A stretch of DNA of 64,000 nucleotides from CAZJWC01 sp964550125 (lineage in GTDB: Bacteria; Bacillota; Clostridia; Christensenellales; Borkfalkiaceae): NCBI GenBank assembly GCA_964550125.1, contig CAZJWC010000001.1, forward strand, positions 124,001 through 188,000, written 5' to 3'. A program made the position numbers and the translations under genes. Below are positions 26,306 through 35,706 of this stretch, in pieces. A model generated the notes under the pieces. That model was given only the letters and a program-made list of their open reading frames with translations. It made no database searches and was not told where the DNA came from. Position 1 is the stretch's first letter; each line of letters starts with the position of its first letter.

Positions 26306-26818
26306 CTAAAAAATTTCTTTTTCGTCCCTTCTTATAAATCTAACCCCTTTATTTGAGCAAAAATAAAGTTCATATCTATCGTGATATTCAATCATTATAT
26401 ACTTGGGATGATTAGTTACCCGATAAACTTGTGGATAAACTATATCGTTTACAATATATTTTTCACTTTCAAAGGGCGCTTTAACTTCAACTTCTTCACT
26501 TTCTTTATCCTCTTTTACTTCTTCTTTTTCTTCTGTCTTTACCACTTCAGTACAAGACATAAACATACGAATTAGCCAATAAAAGATTAAAAAGCCTAGA
26601 CCTGTTATAAATATAATTTGTACCGTTTGATTGCTTGAGATTAAACCTGCAGTAATTTCTAAAATACCACCTATGATACAATATACTGTAATCAAACGGA
26701 TATGAAGAAAGGCTAATAATTTATTTATTCCCTTAAAAAGCAAAACCAACCCTACCCAAAAGGATTTAAGCATAACTTTAAAGGAAAACGAACTAGAATT
26801 AAGTTTTTCATAAATCAT
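26306..26818 (-). CDS. Hypothetical membrane protein
   Basis: Not recognised. 170 residues with hydrophobic segments at about 40-62 and 68-88, then a highly acidic Glu/Lys linker (about 93-115) and a C-terminal beta-rich domain of about 55 residues (MIEYHDRYELYFC). The design, two helices plus a small charged cytosolic domain, resembles the YcxB-like neighbour at 23981 in layout but not in sequence. It lies between degV and pepF in the same direction. Confidence 0.6.
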   Translation of the reverse strand: MIYEKLNSSSFSFKVMLKSFWVGLVLLFKGINKLLAFLHIRLITVYCIIGGILEITAGLISSNQTVQIIFITGLGFLIFYWLIRMFMSCTEVVKTEEKEEVKEDKESEEVEVKAPFESEKYIVNDIVYPQVYRVTNHPKYIMIEYHDRYELYFCSNKGVRFIRRDEKEIF

Positions 26819-26846
26819 TTCTTTCTTCCCCCATGTGTATTAGTTT

Positions 26847-27698
26847 TTATTTATTATACACAAACAAAAGTCCTAAAGTATTTTTGCCACAATGTCCTGT
26901 TACAACTGAACCTGCAACTGTAACATTGATTTCCTTAAAATTAAAAAGTTCCTTTGTTTTCTCAACAGCCACTTGTACCATTTCGTCCTCTGCACTACTA
27001 TGAGTGATAAAACAGCGAGTATCGTCATAATTAGGATATTTTTCCTTCAAATCAGTAATGTAATTTTTGATACATCTAGTCATTTTACCCATATATTTTT
27101 TTCCAGGGCAAAGTTGACCTTCACTATTCATTTCAATCAAAGGGTGAATTGAAAGTGCATTTGCTACGAACGCCGCCGCTTTAGTACATCTTCCACCTTT
27201 TGCAAGATAATCCACTGTTTCTGGAACAAAGGATGTGTTGATATGAGTTTTTTCTTCCTCTACAAAATCAATAATCTCTTGCATTGACTTGCCAGCATCT
27301 ACCATTTCTTTAGCTTTAATCATAAGCAAAGCCTCACCTGTTGAAAGTTGTAAAGTATCGCAAACATATACTTTACCATCAAACTCTTTTTCAATTTGCT
27401 TTGCAATAGAAAACATTGCTGAACATTTATTTGAAATACTAAAATAAATCAAAGAAGAACCGTCTGCAGTCATTTTTGTAAAAAATTCTCTAAAAGCATC
27501 TTCGTTTAAAGCAGCCGTTTTAGGTAGTTCTTTCGTTTCTTTTACATAATCAAAAATATCTTGAGGAACAATATCTATTCCGTCTCTATACATATTTGTT
27601 CCCAACATAACGTTAACAGGCAAAATTGAAAAATCGTATTTTTCAATCAATTCTTTACTTAAATCACTCATGCTATCAGCAGCAATCTTAATCTTCAT
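26847..27698 (-). CDS. DegV-family fatty-acid-binding protein
   Basis: DegV/FakB-type protein. These bind a fatty acid between two domains and, in several Firmicutes, present it to the kinase FakA for phosphorylation. Family motifs: DSMSDLS at the N-terminus, SGTYxS-like SISNKCSAMFS, TLQLSTGEALL, VDYLAKGGRCTKAAA and the C-terminal GSVVTGHCGKNTLGLLF. Length 283 is typical. No fakA is present in the window, so lipid use is inferred from the family. Confidence 0.93.
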   Translation of the reverse strand: MKIKIAADSMSDLSKELIEKYDFSILPVNVMLGTNMYRDGIDIVPQDIFDYVKETKELPKTAALNEDAFREFFTKMTADGSSLIYFSISNKCSAMFSIAKQIEKEFDGKVYVCDTLQLSTGEALLMIKAKEMVDAGKSMQEIIDFVEEEKTHINTSFVPETVDYLAKGGRCTKAAAFVANALSIHPLIEMNSEGQLCPGKKYMGKMTRCIKNYITDLKEKYPNYDDTRCFITHSSAEDEMVQVAVEKTKELFNFKEINVTVAGSVVTGHCGKNTLGLLFVYNK

Positions 27699-27717
27699 TT
27701 TTTCTCCTTTTTCGTAG

Positions 27718-28329
27718 TTAATTTGCCATTTTATCTTTTAAACTTTGAGCCGAACTATAAATCTTACCTGCCGTACTTTTTATACTCATTGCCCAAGATG
27801 GTGCAACTCCTACGATATCGCTTATTTTTTTTGTACCTAATTCTCTCGAATCTTTACTTATATTTCTATTGTCGCCTAAAAAGAATACTTCATTGGCAGG
27901 AACGACAATTTTTTCAAAATTGTTATTTTTATTCCACGCACCCGTAGTTAAATAGTTAGTTTCATCAATAACTGAAAAACTACTTTCACCTGCTTTTTTA
28001 AGATAGATTGTACCAGCCTCGCAATAAAGTTCATCTCCAGCGAGAGCAATAACTCTTTTAATTAAATATTCATTATCGTCCTCATGATAAACAACCACAA
28101 TATCGCCATAATCTGCTTTCGTATGTTTATTAACATAAACTACATCGCCCTGTAAAATAGTAGGTTCCATAGACGAGCCTGTAATGGGGTATGCAGCATA
28201 GTAGTAATTAAAGCAAGAAATAATCATAAATACTACAAATACAATAATTAAAACGTAGGATATTGCATTTATTAGACCTTGATGTCTATTTTCAATTATG
28301 TCTTCTTCATCATAAATTACTTTTTTCAT
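27718..28329 (-). CDS. lepB: Signal peptidase I
   Basis: Membrane-anchored Ser/Lys protease that removes signal peptides from exported proteins. One N-terminal helix (about 20-45) is followed by the catalytic Ser53 in GSSMEPTI and Lys91 in LIKRVIA, then GDNRNISKDSRELG. Length 203 fits the short Gram-positive type. The call of family S26 is firm; the exact paralogue (lepB or sip) is not. It sits four bases after the DUF951 gene. Confidence 0.95.
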   Translation of the reverse strand: MKKVIYDEEDIIENRHQGLINAISYVLIIVFVVFMIISCFNYYYAAYPITGSSMEPTILQGDVVYVNKHTKADYGDIVVVYHEDDNEYLIKRVIALAGDELYCEAGTIYLKKAGESSFSVIDETNYLTTGAWNKNNNFEKIVVPANEVFFLGDNRNISKDSRELGTKKISDIVGVAPSWAMSIKSTAGKIYSSAQSLKDKMAN

Positions 28330-28333
28330 AACG

Positions 28334-28504
28334 CTATTTACCTTTTTTTAATTTCTTTTCAAATTCACTTGTTGGTATCATTACAATACGCCCACACTTA
28401 TCGCATTTGATTTTTATATCAGCACCAACTCTGACTATCGTCCAAATGTTGTTGCCACAGGGGTGGGGCTTTTTAGTTATAACTTTTTCACCTATTTCAC
28501 GCAT
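28334..28504 (-). CDS. DUF951 small zinc-ribbon-like protein
   Basis: A 56-residue gene between signal peptidase I and the alpha/beta-hydrolase gene. The protein begins MREIGEKVITKKPHPCGN, continues with WTIVRVGADIKIKCDKCGR and ends in a Lys-rich tail. The three cysteines (C16 in PCG, and the CDKC pair) and the HPCG motif mark the DUF951 family of short Firmicutes proteins, function unknown, often near ribosome or replication genes. Confidence 0.85.
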   Translation of the reverse strand: MREIGEKVITKKPHPCGNNIWTIVRVGADIKIKCDKCGRIVMIPTSEFEKKLKKGK

Positions 28505-28513
28505 TTTGCACCA

Positions 28514-30196
28514 TTATAGCCACAAAATATTGTTTACAGAAAACTTGTTATCTCCTATTATACTCAATACTCTGCCCTCTGTAAAATCAGAAAGTGGCTT
28601 ATTATTTTTATCTTTAAAATCTTTTGCAGAAAGCAAAACATTTTGCCACATATCTCCTCCGTGTAATTTAACGGAAGAAGTAAATTGCACTATTTCATTA
28701 CGAATTTTAGTTTCAATAATAACTTTGATTTGACTTTCGTCATGACTGTTTGCATCAAATTGAAGTAGAGCCAAAGGCATAGGCTTGTAAATGGGATTAT
28801 TCATACGATAGGTCTTTAACCCACAAAAACAAGAAGCGCCTAGTATATCAAACTGCTCTAACGAGATTTTTACTTTACAAAGTTCAGTGTCAACAAAACA
28901 GTCAGCAGTAAGTAGTGGATTAGCCGACACGATACAATCGTTATGGCTACTTGTATTAAACATAATTCTACATTTATCCACTCCGTTTTTAAAGTGAGTT
29001 TGTATTTTACCTAAAACTATACGAGAAGAAATGCTAAACCCGTTTTCATGTGTAGCATAAGCAAAAGCAAATATAGTTTTAACTTCTTTATAGGCGTTAA
29101 GATAAAAAGTTATGTCCTTTTCATCTTCCGTCTTTTTTAAAGATGCTTTGCTCCAATCTCTTATTGCTGAATCGTTGCACTCTTGAGCAAAATATACTCT
29201 TACATTTTTATATTTAGACTTTTCATCAAGTTTTACTTTTGCAACAAGGTCCTCATCTTCGTCTATTTCAACCGTTACATTTAAAGGACTAGGTAAGAAA
29301 ATATCCTTCTCGTTTAGATACTTGTCTAAAAAGATGTCCAAATTTTTCAAACTTCCTAAGCCAACACAGCCATCATTACGCAAACTATAATAAATAAATT
29401 TCTCAACATTTTCATTTATTCGTATAAAGGTATCGTACGCTCTATCAGCATCTGTTCGTGAATCGTTCGTCGCACAAAGCATCAATATAGGGCATTTTAC
29501 TAAAGGTGCATACGATTGAGAGTCAACACCTGCAATAAAACGATATCGCTCGTCCTCTAAATTTGCTTCTGCAACTTCGTTGTATTTATGCGTACCTGCA
29601 TAACCACGCCAACCGTTTGCACATACGGGAATTGCACAAGCGATATCGTCAGCTGTTGCAGAAAGTTGCCACACTATATCTCCACCTGATTTTAAGCCTA
29701 GCAAAGCGATTTTATTTACATCATCACGGTTTTTTAAATACTTAATAGCGTATCTACCAACACCAACCCACTCATACCAGCAAGTCTCAAAAGCTGTACT
29801 ATCAACATAATCTCTATGTCTTTCTACCTTTTCTATATTCCCGTACTGAATATCTATGGGGTAATAGGTTGAAAAAGACTTACCAAGTACAAACCCGGAA
29901 TAATCAATCATCAAAACTGCATATCCATTTTTTACAAATCTAGTTACAAGTTCAATGTCAACAGTCTTGGTTTCGTCAGGGATTATCAAAATGGTATTGT
30001 ATTTTTGCTTTTTTATAGGACGTGCAAAAAGACCGTAAATTCTCACTTTACCAGCCCTAGTTTTTCTTCCTGAAAAAAAGACTGATTGAAAAATTACGTT
30101 ATCTTGAATATACTCCTCAACAATTTGCTCTTGCAAAGGTTGACTAATATCAAAATCTTTCCATAATGCTGTCGGTGTAATTATGTTTTTTATCAA
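28514..30196 (-). CDS. Alpha/beta-hydrolase-like protein lacking an obvious catalytic histidine
   Basis: 560 residues. The N-terminal ~270 residues resemble the acetyl-xylan-esterase/dipeptidyl-peptidase branch of alpha/beta hydrolases: AVLMIDYSGFV, a nucleophile-elbow-like LLGLKSGGDIVW (Ser about 184), and CATNDSRTDADRAYD carrying a possible Asp. At the place of the catalytic His, the segment reads LRNDGCVGLG with no histidine, and the elbow has Leu where Gly is usual. Residues about 280-560 are beta-rich and unrecognised. So a pseudo-enzyme or binding protein is possible. No signal peptide. It follows sbcC by 15 bases. Confidence 0.65.
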   Translation of the reverse strand: MIKNIITPTALWKDFDISQPLQEQIVEEYIQDNVIFQSVFFSGRKTRAGKVRIYGLFARPIKKQKYNTILIIPDETKTVDIELVTRFVKNGYAVLMIDYSGFVLGKSFSTYYPIDIQYGNIEKVERHRDYVDSTAFETCWYEWVGVGRYAIKYLKNRDDVNKIALLGLKSGGDIVWQLSATADDIACAIPVCANGWRGYAGTHKYNEVAEANLEDERYRFIAGVDSQSYAPLVKCPILMLCATNDSRTDADRAYDTFIRINENVEKFIYYSLRNDGCVGLGSLKNLDIFLDKYLNEKDIFLPSPLNVTVEIDEDEDLVAKVKLDEKSKYKNVRVYFAQECNDSAIRDWSKASLKKTEDEKDITFYLNAYKEVKTIFAFAYATHENGFSISSRIVLGKIQTHFKNGVDKCRIMFNTSSHNDCIVSANPLLTADCFVDTELCKVKISLEQFDILGASCFCGLKTYRMNNPIYKPMPLALLQFDANSHDESQIKVIIETKIRNEIVQFTSSVKLHGGDMWQNVLLSAKDFKDKNNKPLSDFTEGRVLSIIGDNKFSVNNILWL

Positions 30197-30211
30197 AATT
30201 TTACCTCGCTT

Positions 30212-32905
30212 TTAACATTGCAAACGCACTTTTGAACCTGTTGTTTCCGTTGCAGAAGTTACTTCTATTCTACAAGGAATTCTATTTTTTAACTCCTCAA
30301 TATGTGAAATTAAACCTATTGAGAAATTTTTATTTTTTAATCTTTCAAGACTATCCATTACAACATCAACTAATTTTGAATCTAAACTTCCAAAACCTTC
30401 ATCAAGGAAGAAAAACTCAATAGGACGAAGTGATTTTTCAAAAATCGCAGACGACAAAGACAACGCTAACGAAAGAGATACTAAAAACGTTTCTCCTCCA
30501 GATAAAGTTTTTACTGCACGCAACTGTCCACCTGCATGATTATCTCCAACAAAAAATCCATTTTCATATTTGATAAAATACTTTCCGTTAGTGAGTTCTA
30601 AAAGGAGAGTTGAAGCAGATGTTGAAATGCTTGAAAGATATTCATCAGCAATAAACTCCATAAACTTATTACCCCTACACAAACTTTCCAACTTTTCAAT
30701 ATTTTTCTTTTTATCTTCTACAATTTTTAATTCACTTTCTTTAATTATTTTTTTTGCGTAACCGTCTTGAGCAATCTTTAAATTGTTATTAATTACTGCA
30801 AGTTCCTTTTCAACCTCTTTCAATGAAGTTGAAACAATATCAAGTTTTTGAGCAAAATTTTTCACCTCTTGCTCATCAACTGTAACCTTTTCATAGTCTT
30901 TAAGTAATGCAATTTGCTTTTCTAGATTTAATAATTCTGCAAAAAAATTGTCAAGTTCTTCCTTTTTTAAAGTATTACCTTCAAGTTCCTTTTCTAATTC
31001 CTTCGCTTGAGCAACATCATTAAAGGACTGTTCAACCAAAAGTTTTTTTAGTTTCGCCTCACTTTTTTGTCTAGATAATCCAACCTGAAAAATTTGAGCA
31101 CAAATTTGATTAAGCGACTTGTCGCTCTCGTCAAAAGCATCTTTTAAAGATTCACGCTGTTTGTTATATTTTTGTTGAGTACTTTTTACTTTTTCAATCT
31201 CAATTTTAGTATCGGCAATCTTTTTCGTTATAAATCTCTCTAAGTCAATACTCTCAAAATTTATACTTTCTTGTTGCAAAGAATTTAATATCTTCCTTTC
31301 TATCTCCTCAAGTTCACTCTTGGTTTCATTTCCTTTCAAAAGTATATCTTCAAGTTTTTCGTTGACATTTGAAATAACTGATTTTAACTTTTCTATCTCA
31401 ACTTTCTTATCGTTAAACTCTCTTTGAATTTTATCAAGTTCCTCACGATTTTCTTTAACTTTTTTAATTAACAAGTTAACGTCAATATCTTTTTCACCAA
31501 GTTCATTAATTAAAGCATCATATTCTGCAATTTTTAAATCAATCTCGTTTGAAACGGCTTTATAAAGTGCAGTAGTCTTATCAAAATCATTTATTTTTTC
31601 CTTACAATCTTTGAAATATAGACTGCTTTTTTGATACTCTTTTCTCAAAACGCCACAGGTTAAGTTTACTTCAAGTTCCTCAAAATCTTTGTTCTCAAGT
31701 AAAACTTTAATCTTTGCATCAATAACATTTAACTCTGCTTCTTTAATTTGAAGTTTCTTCTCGTATTCTTGAAATTCACGCTTTTGTTTAGAATAATTTG
31801 CAAGCAACACTTTTCGTTGTTCTCGCAATCTTTTATATCTTGGAACATCAGCGTTTATTCCTTCTAGTTTGCCTAACAAGGTATTGTACTTTGAAAGTTC
31901 TTCCTCGTGCTGTTTTGAAAGATTATTTTTTTCAAATTCTTCCTTCTCCTTTGCACTTTTCTCTTTCTGCAAGTTTATCTCAATCTTTTTCTTTTGAGCG
32001 TCTGCCTCTTGCGCTTTATATTCCTCAACCTCTTTATCGAGAGAAATAACTTCCTTTGCAAAGGACAACCTATCAATGTTTGCCCTTAACGATTTCTTAA
32101 CAGCTTCTTGCTTTTTCATTTCAAGAAATTCTTTTTGCAGAGAATCAAGTTTTTTCTTATTCTCAAAATCAGTTTTCATTTTATCATATTTTTTTTGAGT
32201 TTGTGTTAATTCTTCATTAAAAGTATCCTTGTTTTTTTCTAATTCCTTTATCTTTTGCTCATATTCGCCAATTTGTTCTTTTGAATATCCCTCATATGAA
32301 CGCATTTCACCTATTAACAGATTATTTTCTCTATCAATAATTTCCTTGCGTTTTCTAATTTTAGAGTTAAGGAATAACCCGTAGTTTTCTAAATCAAAAA
32401 GTCTAGCAATTAAGGACAGTCTTTCTCCCTTTGTTGACTTAACAAAAGCAGAAAACTCACCTTGAGGCAAAGCGATACACTTTTTAAACTCAACACATTT
32501 TAGGCCTATAATATTGATTATCTCATCTTCAACTTTGCTTATACCATCGCAAATGCCTACTAATTGATTATCCTTCTTTTCAAAAAGTTTTACCTTTTGA
32601 CTTGAGGTTTTACTAATTTCTCTTTCAACCCTATATATCTTTCTTGTATTGTCAATAGATATTTCAAATTCATATATAACATATGCTCTATCGAGTTTTG
32701 TATTTATAATTTCAGCATTGGTTTGAACTTTTCTGTCAACTTCTCCATACAATGCAAAAATAATACTATCTAAAATGGTACTTTTTCCACTTCCTGTATC
32801 TCCAAAAATACCAAAAATACCACTTTGTAAAAGTTTGTCAAAGTTGATTTCTACCTTGTCGCAAAAGCTATTTATTCCTTTAAATTCTAGATATCTAGGC
32901 TTCAT
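30212..32905 (-). CDS. sbcC: SbcC-type SMC-like nuclease ATPase subunit
   Basis: ATPase partner of SbcD in the Mre11-Rad50-like complex that opens hairpins and trims DNA ends. The Walker A GDTGSGKST is near the N-terminus, the ABC signature LSGGETFLVSLSLALSL and Walker B FFLDEGFGSLD are near the C-terminus, and the ~600 residues between are coiled coil. No CxxC zinc-hook motif is visible in the centre, which is unusual. The frame is open to 32926, but GGAG seven bases upstream supports the ATG at 32905 (897 residues), overlapping the sbcD stop. Confidence 0.93.
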   Translation of the reverse strand: MKPRYLEFKGINSFCDKVEINFDKLLQSGIFGIFGDTGSGKSTILDSIIFALYGEVDRKVQTNAEIINTKLDRAYVIYEFEISIDNTRKIYRVEREISKTSSQKVKLFEKKDNQLVGICDGISKVEDEIINIIGLKCVEFKKCIALPQGEFSAFVKSTKGERLSLIARLFDLENYGLFLNSKIRKRKEIIDRENNLLIGEMRSYEGYSKEQIGEYEQKIKELEKNKDTFNEELTQTQKKYDKMKTDFENKKKLDSLQKEFLEMKKQEAVKKSLRANIDRLSFAKEVISLDKEVEEYKAQEADAQKKKIEINLQKEKSAKEKEEFEKNNLSKQHEEELSKYNTLLGKLEGINADVPRYKRLREQRKVLLANYSKQKREFQEYEKKLQIKEAELNVIDAKIKVLLENKDFEELEVNLTCGVLRKEYQKSSLYFKDCKEKINDFDKTTALYKAVSNEIDLKIAEYDALINELGEKDIDVNLLIKKVKENREELDKIQREFNDKKVEIEKLKSVISNVNEKLEDILLKGNETKSELEEIERKILNSLQQESINFESIDLERFITKKIADTKIEIEKVKSTQQKYNKQRESLKDAFDESDKSLNQICAQIFQVGLSRQKSEAKLKKLLVEQSFNDVAQAKELEKELEGNTLKKEELDNFFAELLNLEKQIALLKDYEKVTVDEQEVKNFAQKLDIVSTSLKEVEKELAVINNNLKIAQDGYAKKIIKESELKIVEDKKKNIEKLESLCRGNKFMEFIADEYLSSISTSASTLLLELTNGKYFIKYENGFFVGDNHAGGQLRAVKTLSGGETFLVSLSLALSLSSAIFEKSLRPIEFFFLDEGFGSLDSKLVDVVMDSLERLKNKNFSIGLISHIEELKNRIPCRIEVTSATETTGSKVRLQC

Positions 32906-34067
32906 CTTCAGTCTCCAACAATTCAAGATACAAACTCATAAGTTCCTGTGGAGGTTCAACCTCATAAAGCGATTTATAATATTCTTCAAACAATTCCTTA
33001 CTGCTTAAATCTCTTTTACTTGTTATATCTCCATTAAAATCTTGAGATAATATATTAGTCTTTAAAGAAATTAAATTTCCATTTTGTTCTTGTAAAGCCT
33101 TTGTTTCAAGAGTTGTTAACGGCTCTTTCAAATTTAAAGTAAGTTCGATAAAACAACCATCGCTGTACTTTTGCAAAAGGTCAAGTCCATCTCCTACCGA
33201 ATTGCTCTCCAAACGAACTAACTTTTTTCCTTTTAAAAGTTCAATTTCCTGTATATTTTCAATTCCGTTCTCAGTGGCATCAAAAATAGTAACTGACTTT
33301 TTCGTATTCGCTTCATCAAAAGCATATTGCAAAATTGAGCCAGAGTAAATGACCTTCTTTTGACTAAAAACCTGTCTTTTATGCAAATGGCCTAAAGCGA
33401 TATAGTCAGCATCAGGTAAGGCAGATAACGGTACAGCCCTTTCGCCACCAACATCAATTCTTCTTTCGCTATCACAAACTTGTCCACCGGCAACGAATAA
33501 ATGGGACATAAAAATATAGGGCATATCCCCTTTAAATTCCTTTTCACCGATAGATGACCATCTTTTCATCTTATCAAGATAACTTTCATCTTCGTTTTTA
33601 CTTTCATTAAAGCGTGATTCATTAGGAAAAGGTAAAGTATTTAAATACACCCTCTCGCCATTTTCGTTTTCTAAAACAAGATAACAAGCACCACTTGATA
33701 CAATCTTAATGCGTCTTGTTAAATTTATTGAGGGAATTTGATTTATATTACCAATAATGTAAATTCCATTTTTCTCGGCTAAAGGAGTAGAAGCAGATAA
33801 CCTAACATTATCATCGTGATTTCCACTAATGATAACTACTGCTCTACCATTTTCAGCAAACTTTGTTATCATCTTAAAAAACAAGTCTTCTGCGTCAGCA
33901 GGGGGAAGATAGGTATCAAACACATCGCCTGCAACTAGCACAATATCAATGTTATTATTGTTACAGATAGAAAGAATTTCCTCTAAAACCTCCTCTTGTT
34001 CGTCAAGACGAAGCCTTGTCATCAATCTTTTACCTATATGCCAATCTGACGTATGCAAAATTCTCAT
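32895..34067 (-). CDS. sbcD: SbcD-type exonuclease subunit
   Basis: Mre11-like Mn2+-dependent nuclease, partner of SbcC. All calcineurin-like motifs are present: SDWHIGK (Asp8, His10), VAGDVFD, ISGNHDD, MSHLFVAGG and ALGHLHKRQ. The C-terminal part carries the capping and SbcC-binding region. Length 390 is typical. It is divergent from the dnaD-like gene; the 173-base gap holds an inverted repeat. Confidence 0.95.
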   Translation of the reverse strand: MRILHTSDWHIGKRLMTRLRLDEQEEVLEEILSICNNNNIDIVLVAGDVFDTYLPPADAEDLFFKMITKFAENGRAVVIISGNHDDNVRLSASTPLAEKNGIYIIGNINQIPSINLTRRIKIVSSGACYLVLENENGERVYLNTLPFPNESRFNESKNEDESYLDKMKRWSSIGEKEFKGDMPYIFMSHLFVAGGQVCDSERRIDVGGERAVPLSALPDADYIALGHLHKRQVFSQKKVIYSGSILQYAFDEANTKKSVTIFDATENGIENIQEIELLKGKKLVRLESNSVGDGLDLLQKYSDGCFIELTLNLKEPLTTLETKALQEQNGNLISLKTNILSQDFNGDITSKRDLSSKELFEEYYKSLYEVEPPQELMSLYLELLETEDEA

Positions 34068-34090
34068 AAACTTTCTTTACTTCCTTGAAA

Positions 34091-34143
34091 TATTTTTCAC
34101 ATAAATAAAAGGCTTAACTTCTTGCATTATTTTGTGAAAAATA
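34091..34143. repeat. Inverted repeat between sbcD and the dnaD-like gene
   Basis: Perfect 11-bp arms TATTTTTCACA (34091-34101) and TGTGAAAAATA (34133-34143), 31 bases apart. They flank the -35 box of the plus-strand promoter, and the right arm lies in its spacer. An operator role is inference. Confidence 0.5.
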
Positions 34144-34150
34144 ATATAAT
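34122..34150 (+). promoter_or_regulatory. Promoter of the dnaD-dnaI operon
   Basis: TTGCAT (34122-34127), 17-base spacer, TATAAT (34145-34150). The leader to the ATG at 34241 is about 85 bases and ends with GGAG ten bases from the start. Confidence 0.65.
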
Positions 34151-34240
34151 CTTTATTACCTAAAAAGTAAACCCACAATATGCAAATAATTATACTATAT
34201 GTTATTTAAAAAATCAAGTGTAAAACGGAGTTTTAAATAA

Positions 34241-35695
34241 ATGGCTTTTTGTTCTTTCTCAAACGATACCGTCAATTATAATTTTACGAGTATTGAAAAT
34301 CAGTTTATAACTAAATACCTTCCCTTTGCTGACGGAGATAGCGTTAAAGTTTATTTGTTTGGCTTATATTTGTGTCAAAATGTAAGCGATGATTTTACTA
34401 TTGCTGAAATGTCAAGCAGTTTAAATATGAGTGAAAATAGCATTATTGACGCTTTTAAATACTGGGAAGAATTTGACATTATTCAAATCCTTTCATATGA
34501 ACCTTTTGCAGTAAAATATCTTCCCGCAACATTTTCAAAAGGTCGTCCAAAGAAATATAATCCTCAAAAATATACCGATTTTTGCAAGGCATTACAATCA
34601 CTTAAACCTAACTCATCTATAACCCCTACCGAATATACAGAGTATTTTCAAGTTATGGAAGAATATGATATAAAACCTGATGCAATGTTAATTATTATAA
34701 AATACTGCTTTGATAAAAAAGGCGAAGGCGTTAGTTATAAGTATGTTTCAAAAGTAGCACAGTCATTTGCAAGCGAAGGAAATACTACTGCTGAAAAACT
34801 TGAAGAAAAACTAGCCGATTATTCAATGTATTCTTCAGACATAGGCAAGGTTTTAACAGCACTTGGCTCTACTAAAAAACCTGAAGTTTTAGACAGTACC
34901 TTGCTTAAAAAATGGACAGATACTCTTTCGTTTGAACTAGAAGCAATTATCTTTCTTGCTAAAAAGTCAAAAACAAGAAGTATGGAAAAACTTGATTTAT
35001 TGATAGAAGAACTTTACGCAAATAAAAAGTTTAGTCAAAGCGAAATTAAAGAGTATTTAAAGGAAAAAAACAACATATTAACTCTTACAATGACGGTTGC
35101 TCACGAATTAGGCATTTATGTGGAAAATTTAGAGCATCATGCAAAAACATATACAGCAAAATGGTTATCAAAGGGTTATGGCAGTCCTGAAATTATTACT
35201 CTTGCAAAATTTGCTTGGAGGCGCAAAAAAAGAACTTTTGAGGAACTAGATGAAGATATTGACAAGTTGTTTACATCTGGTATAGTTTCAATGGAGAGCA
35301 TCACTGAATATATGAACGCTCAAGTTGAGAACGACAAATATATTACAAAGATACTTGATATTTTGGGCATTTCAAGAAAGCCGACAAAATGGGATAGAGA
35401 ATCACTTAAAAACTGGAGGAGTTGGAATTTTGCAGACGAGATGATTGAGGAGGCTGCAAAAAGGTCAACTAACGCATCAAGTCCAATACCCTATATGACC
35501 TCTATTCTTTCAAGTTGGAAAAGTAAGAATATTTTTTCCGTTGAACAAATAGAAGGTGAAAAATTTGTTCAATCATCTAAATCTTATACTAAAAAGGCTA
35601 AAGAAAACGAATTTGTTACCCTTTCAAACAATAGAAAGTATACTGAAGAAGATTATAACAACCTTATTGATAGTTGGGAAGACATTGAGATTTAA
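34241..35695 (+). CDS. DnaD-like replication initiation protein
   Basis: Primosome protein that helps load DnaB at origin and restart sites. The N-terminal winged-helix-like part (FTSIENQFITKYLPFADGDSVKVYLFGLYLC) and the C-terminal DnaB_2/DnaD domain (NWRSWNFADEMIEEAA..IPYMTSILSSWKSKNI, about 388-438) are recognisable. The middle carries two additional DnaB_2-like repeats (about 195-250 and 280-340), each with a W or F plus (D/E)-x-I-x-x-A pattern. At 484 residues it is about twice Bacillus DnaD. It is followed 11 bases later by the DnaI-like loader. Confidence 0.88.
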   Translation: MAFCSFSNDTVNYNFTSIENQFITKYLPFADGDSVKVYLFGLYLCQNVSDDFTIAEMSSSLNMSENSIIDAFKYWEEFDIIQILSYEPFAVKYLPATFSKGRPKKYNPQKYTDFCKALQSLKPNSSITPTEYTEYFQVMEEYDIKPDAMLIIIKYCFDKKGEGVSYKYVSKVAQSFASEGNTTAEKLEEKLADYSMYSSDIGKVLTALGSTKKPEVLDSTLLKKWTDTLSFELEAIIFLAKKSKTRSMEKLDLLIEELYANKKFSQSEIKEYLKEKNNILTLTMTVAHELGIYVENLEHHAKTYTAKWLSKGYGSPEIITLAKFAWRRKKRTFEELDEDIDKLFTSGIVSMESITEYMNAQVENDKYITKILDILGISRKPTKWDRESLKNWRSWNFADEMIEEAAKRSTNASSPIPYMTSILSSWKSKNIFSVEQIEGEKFVQSSKSYTKKAKENEFVTLSNNRKYTEEDYNNLIDSWEDIEI

Positions 35696-35706
35696 AGGAG
35701 AGATAA

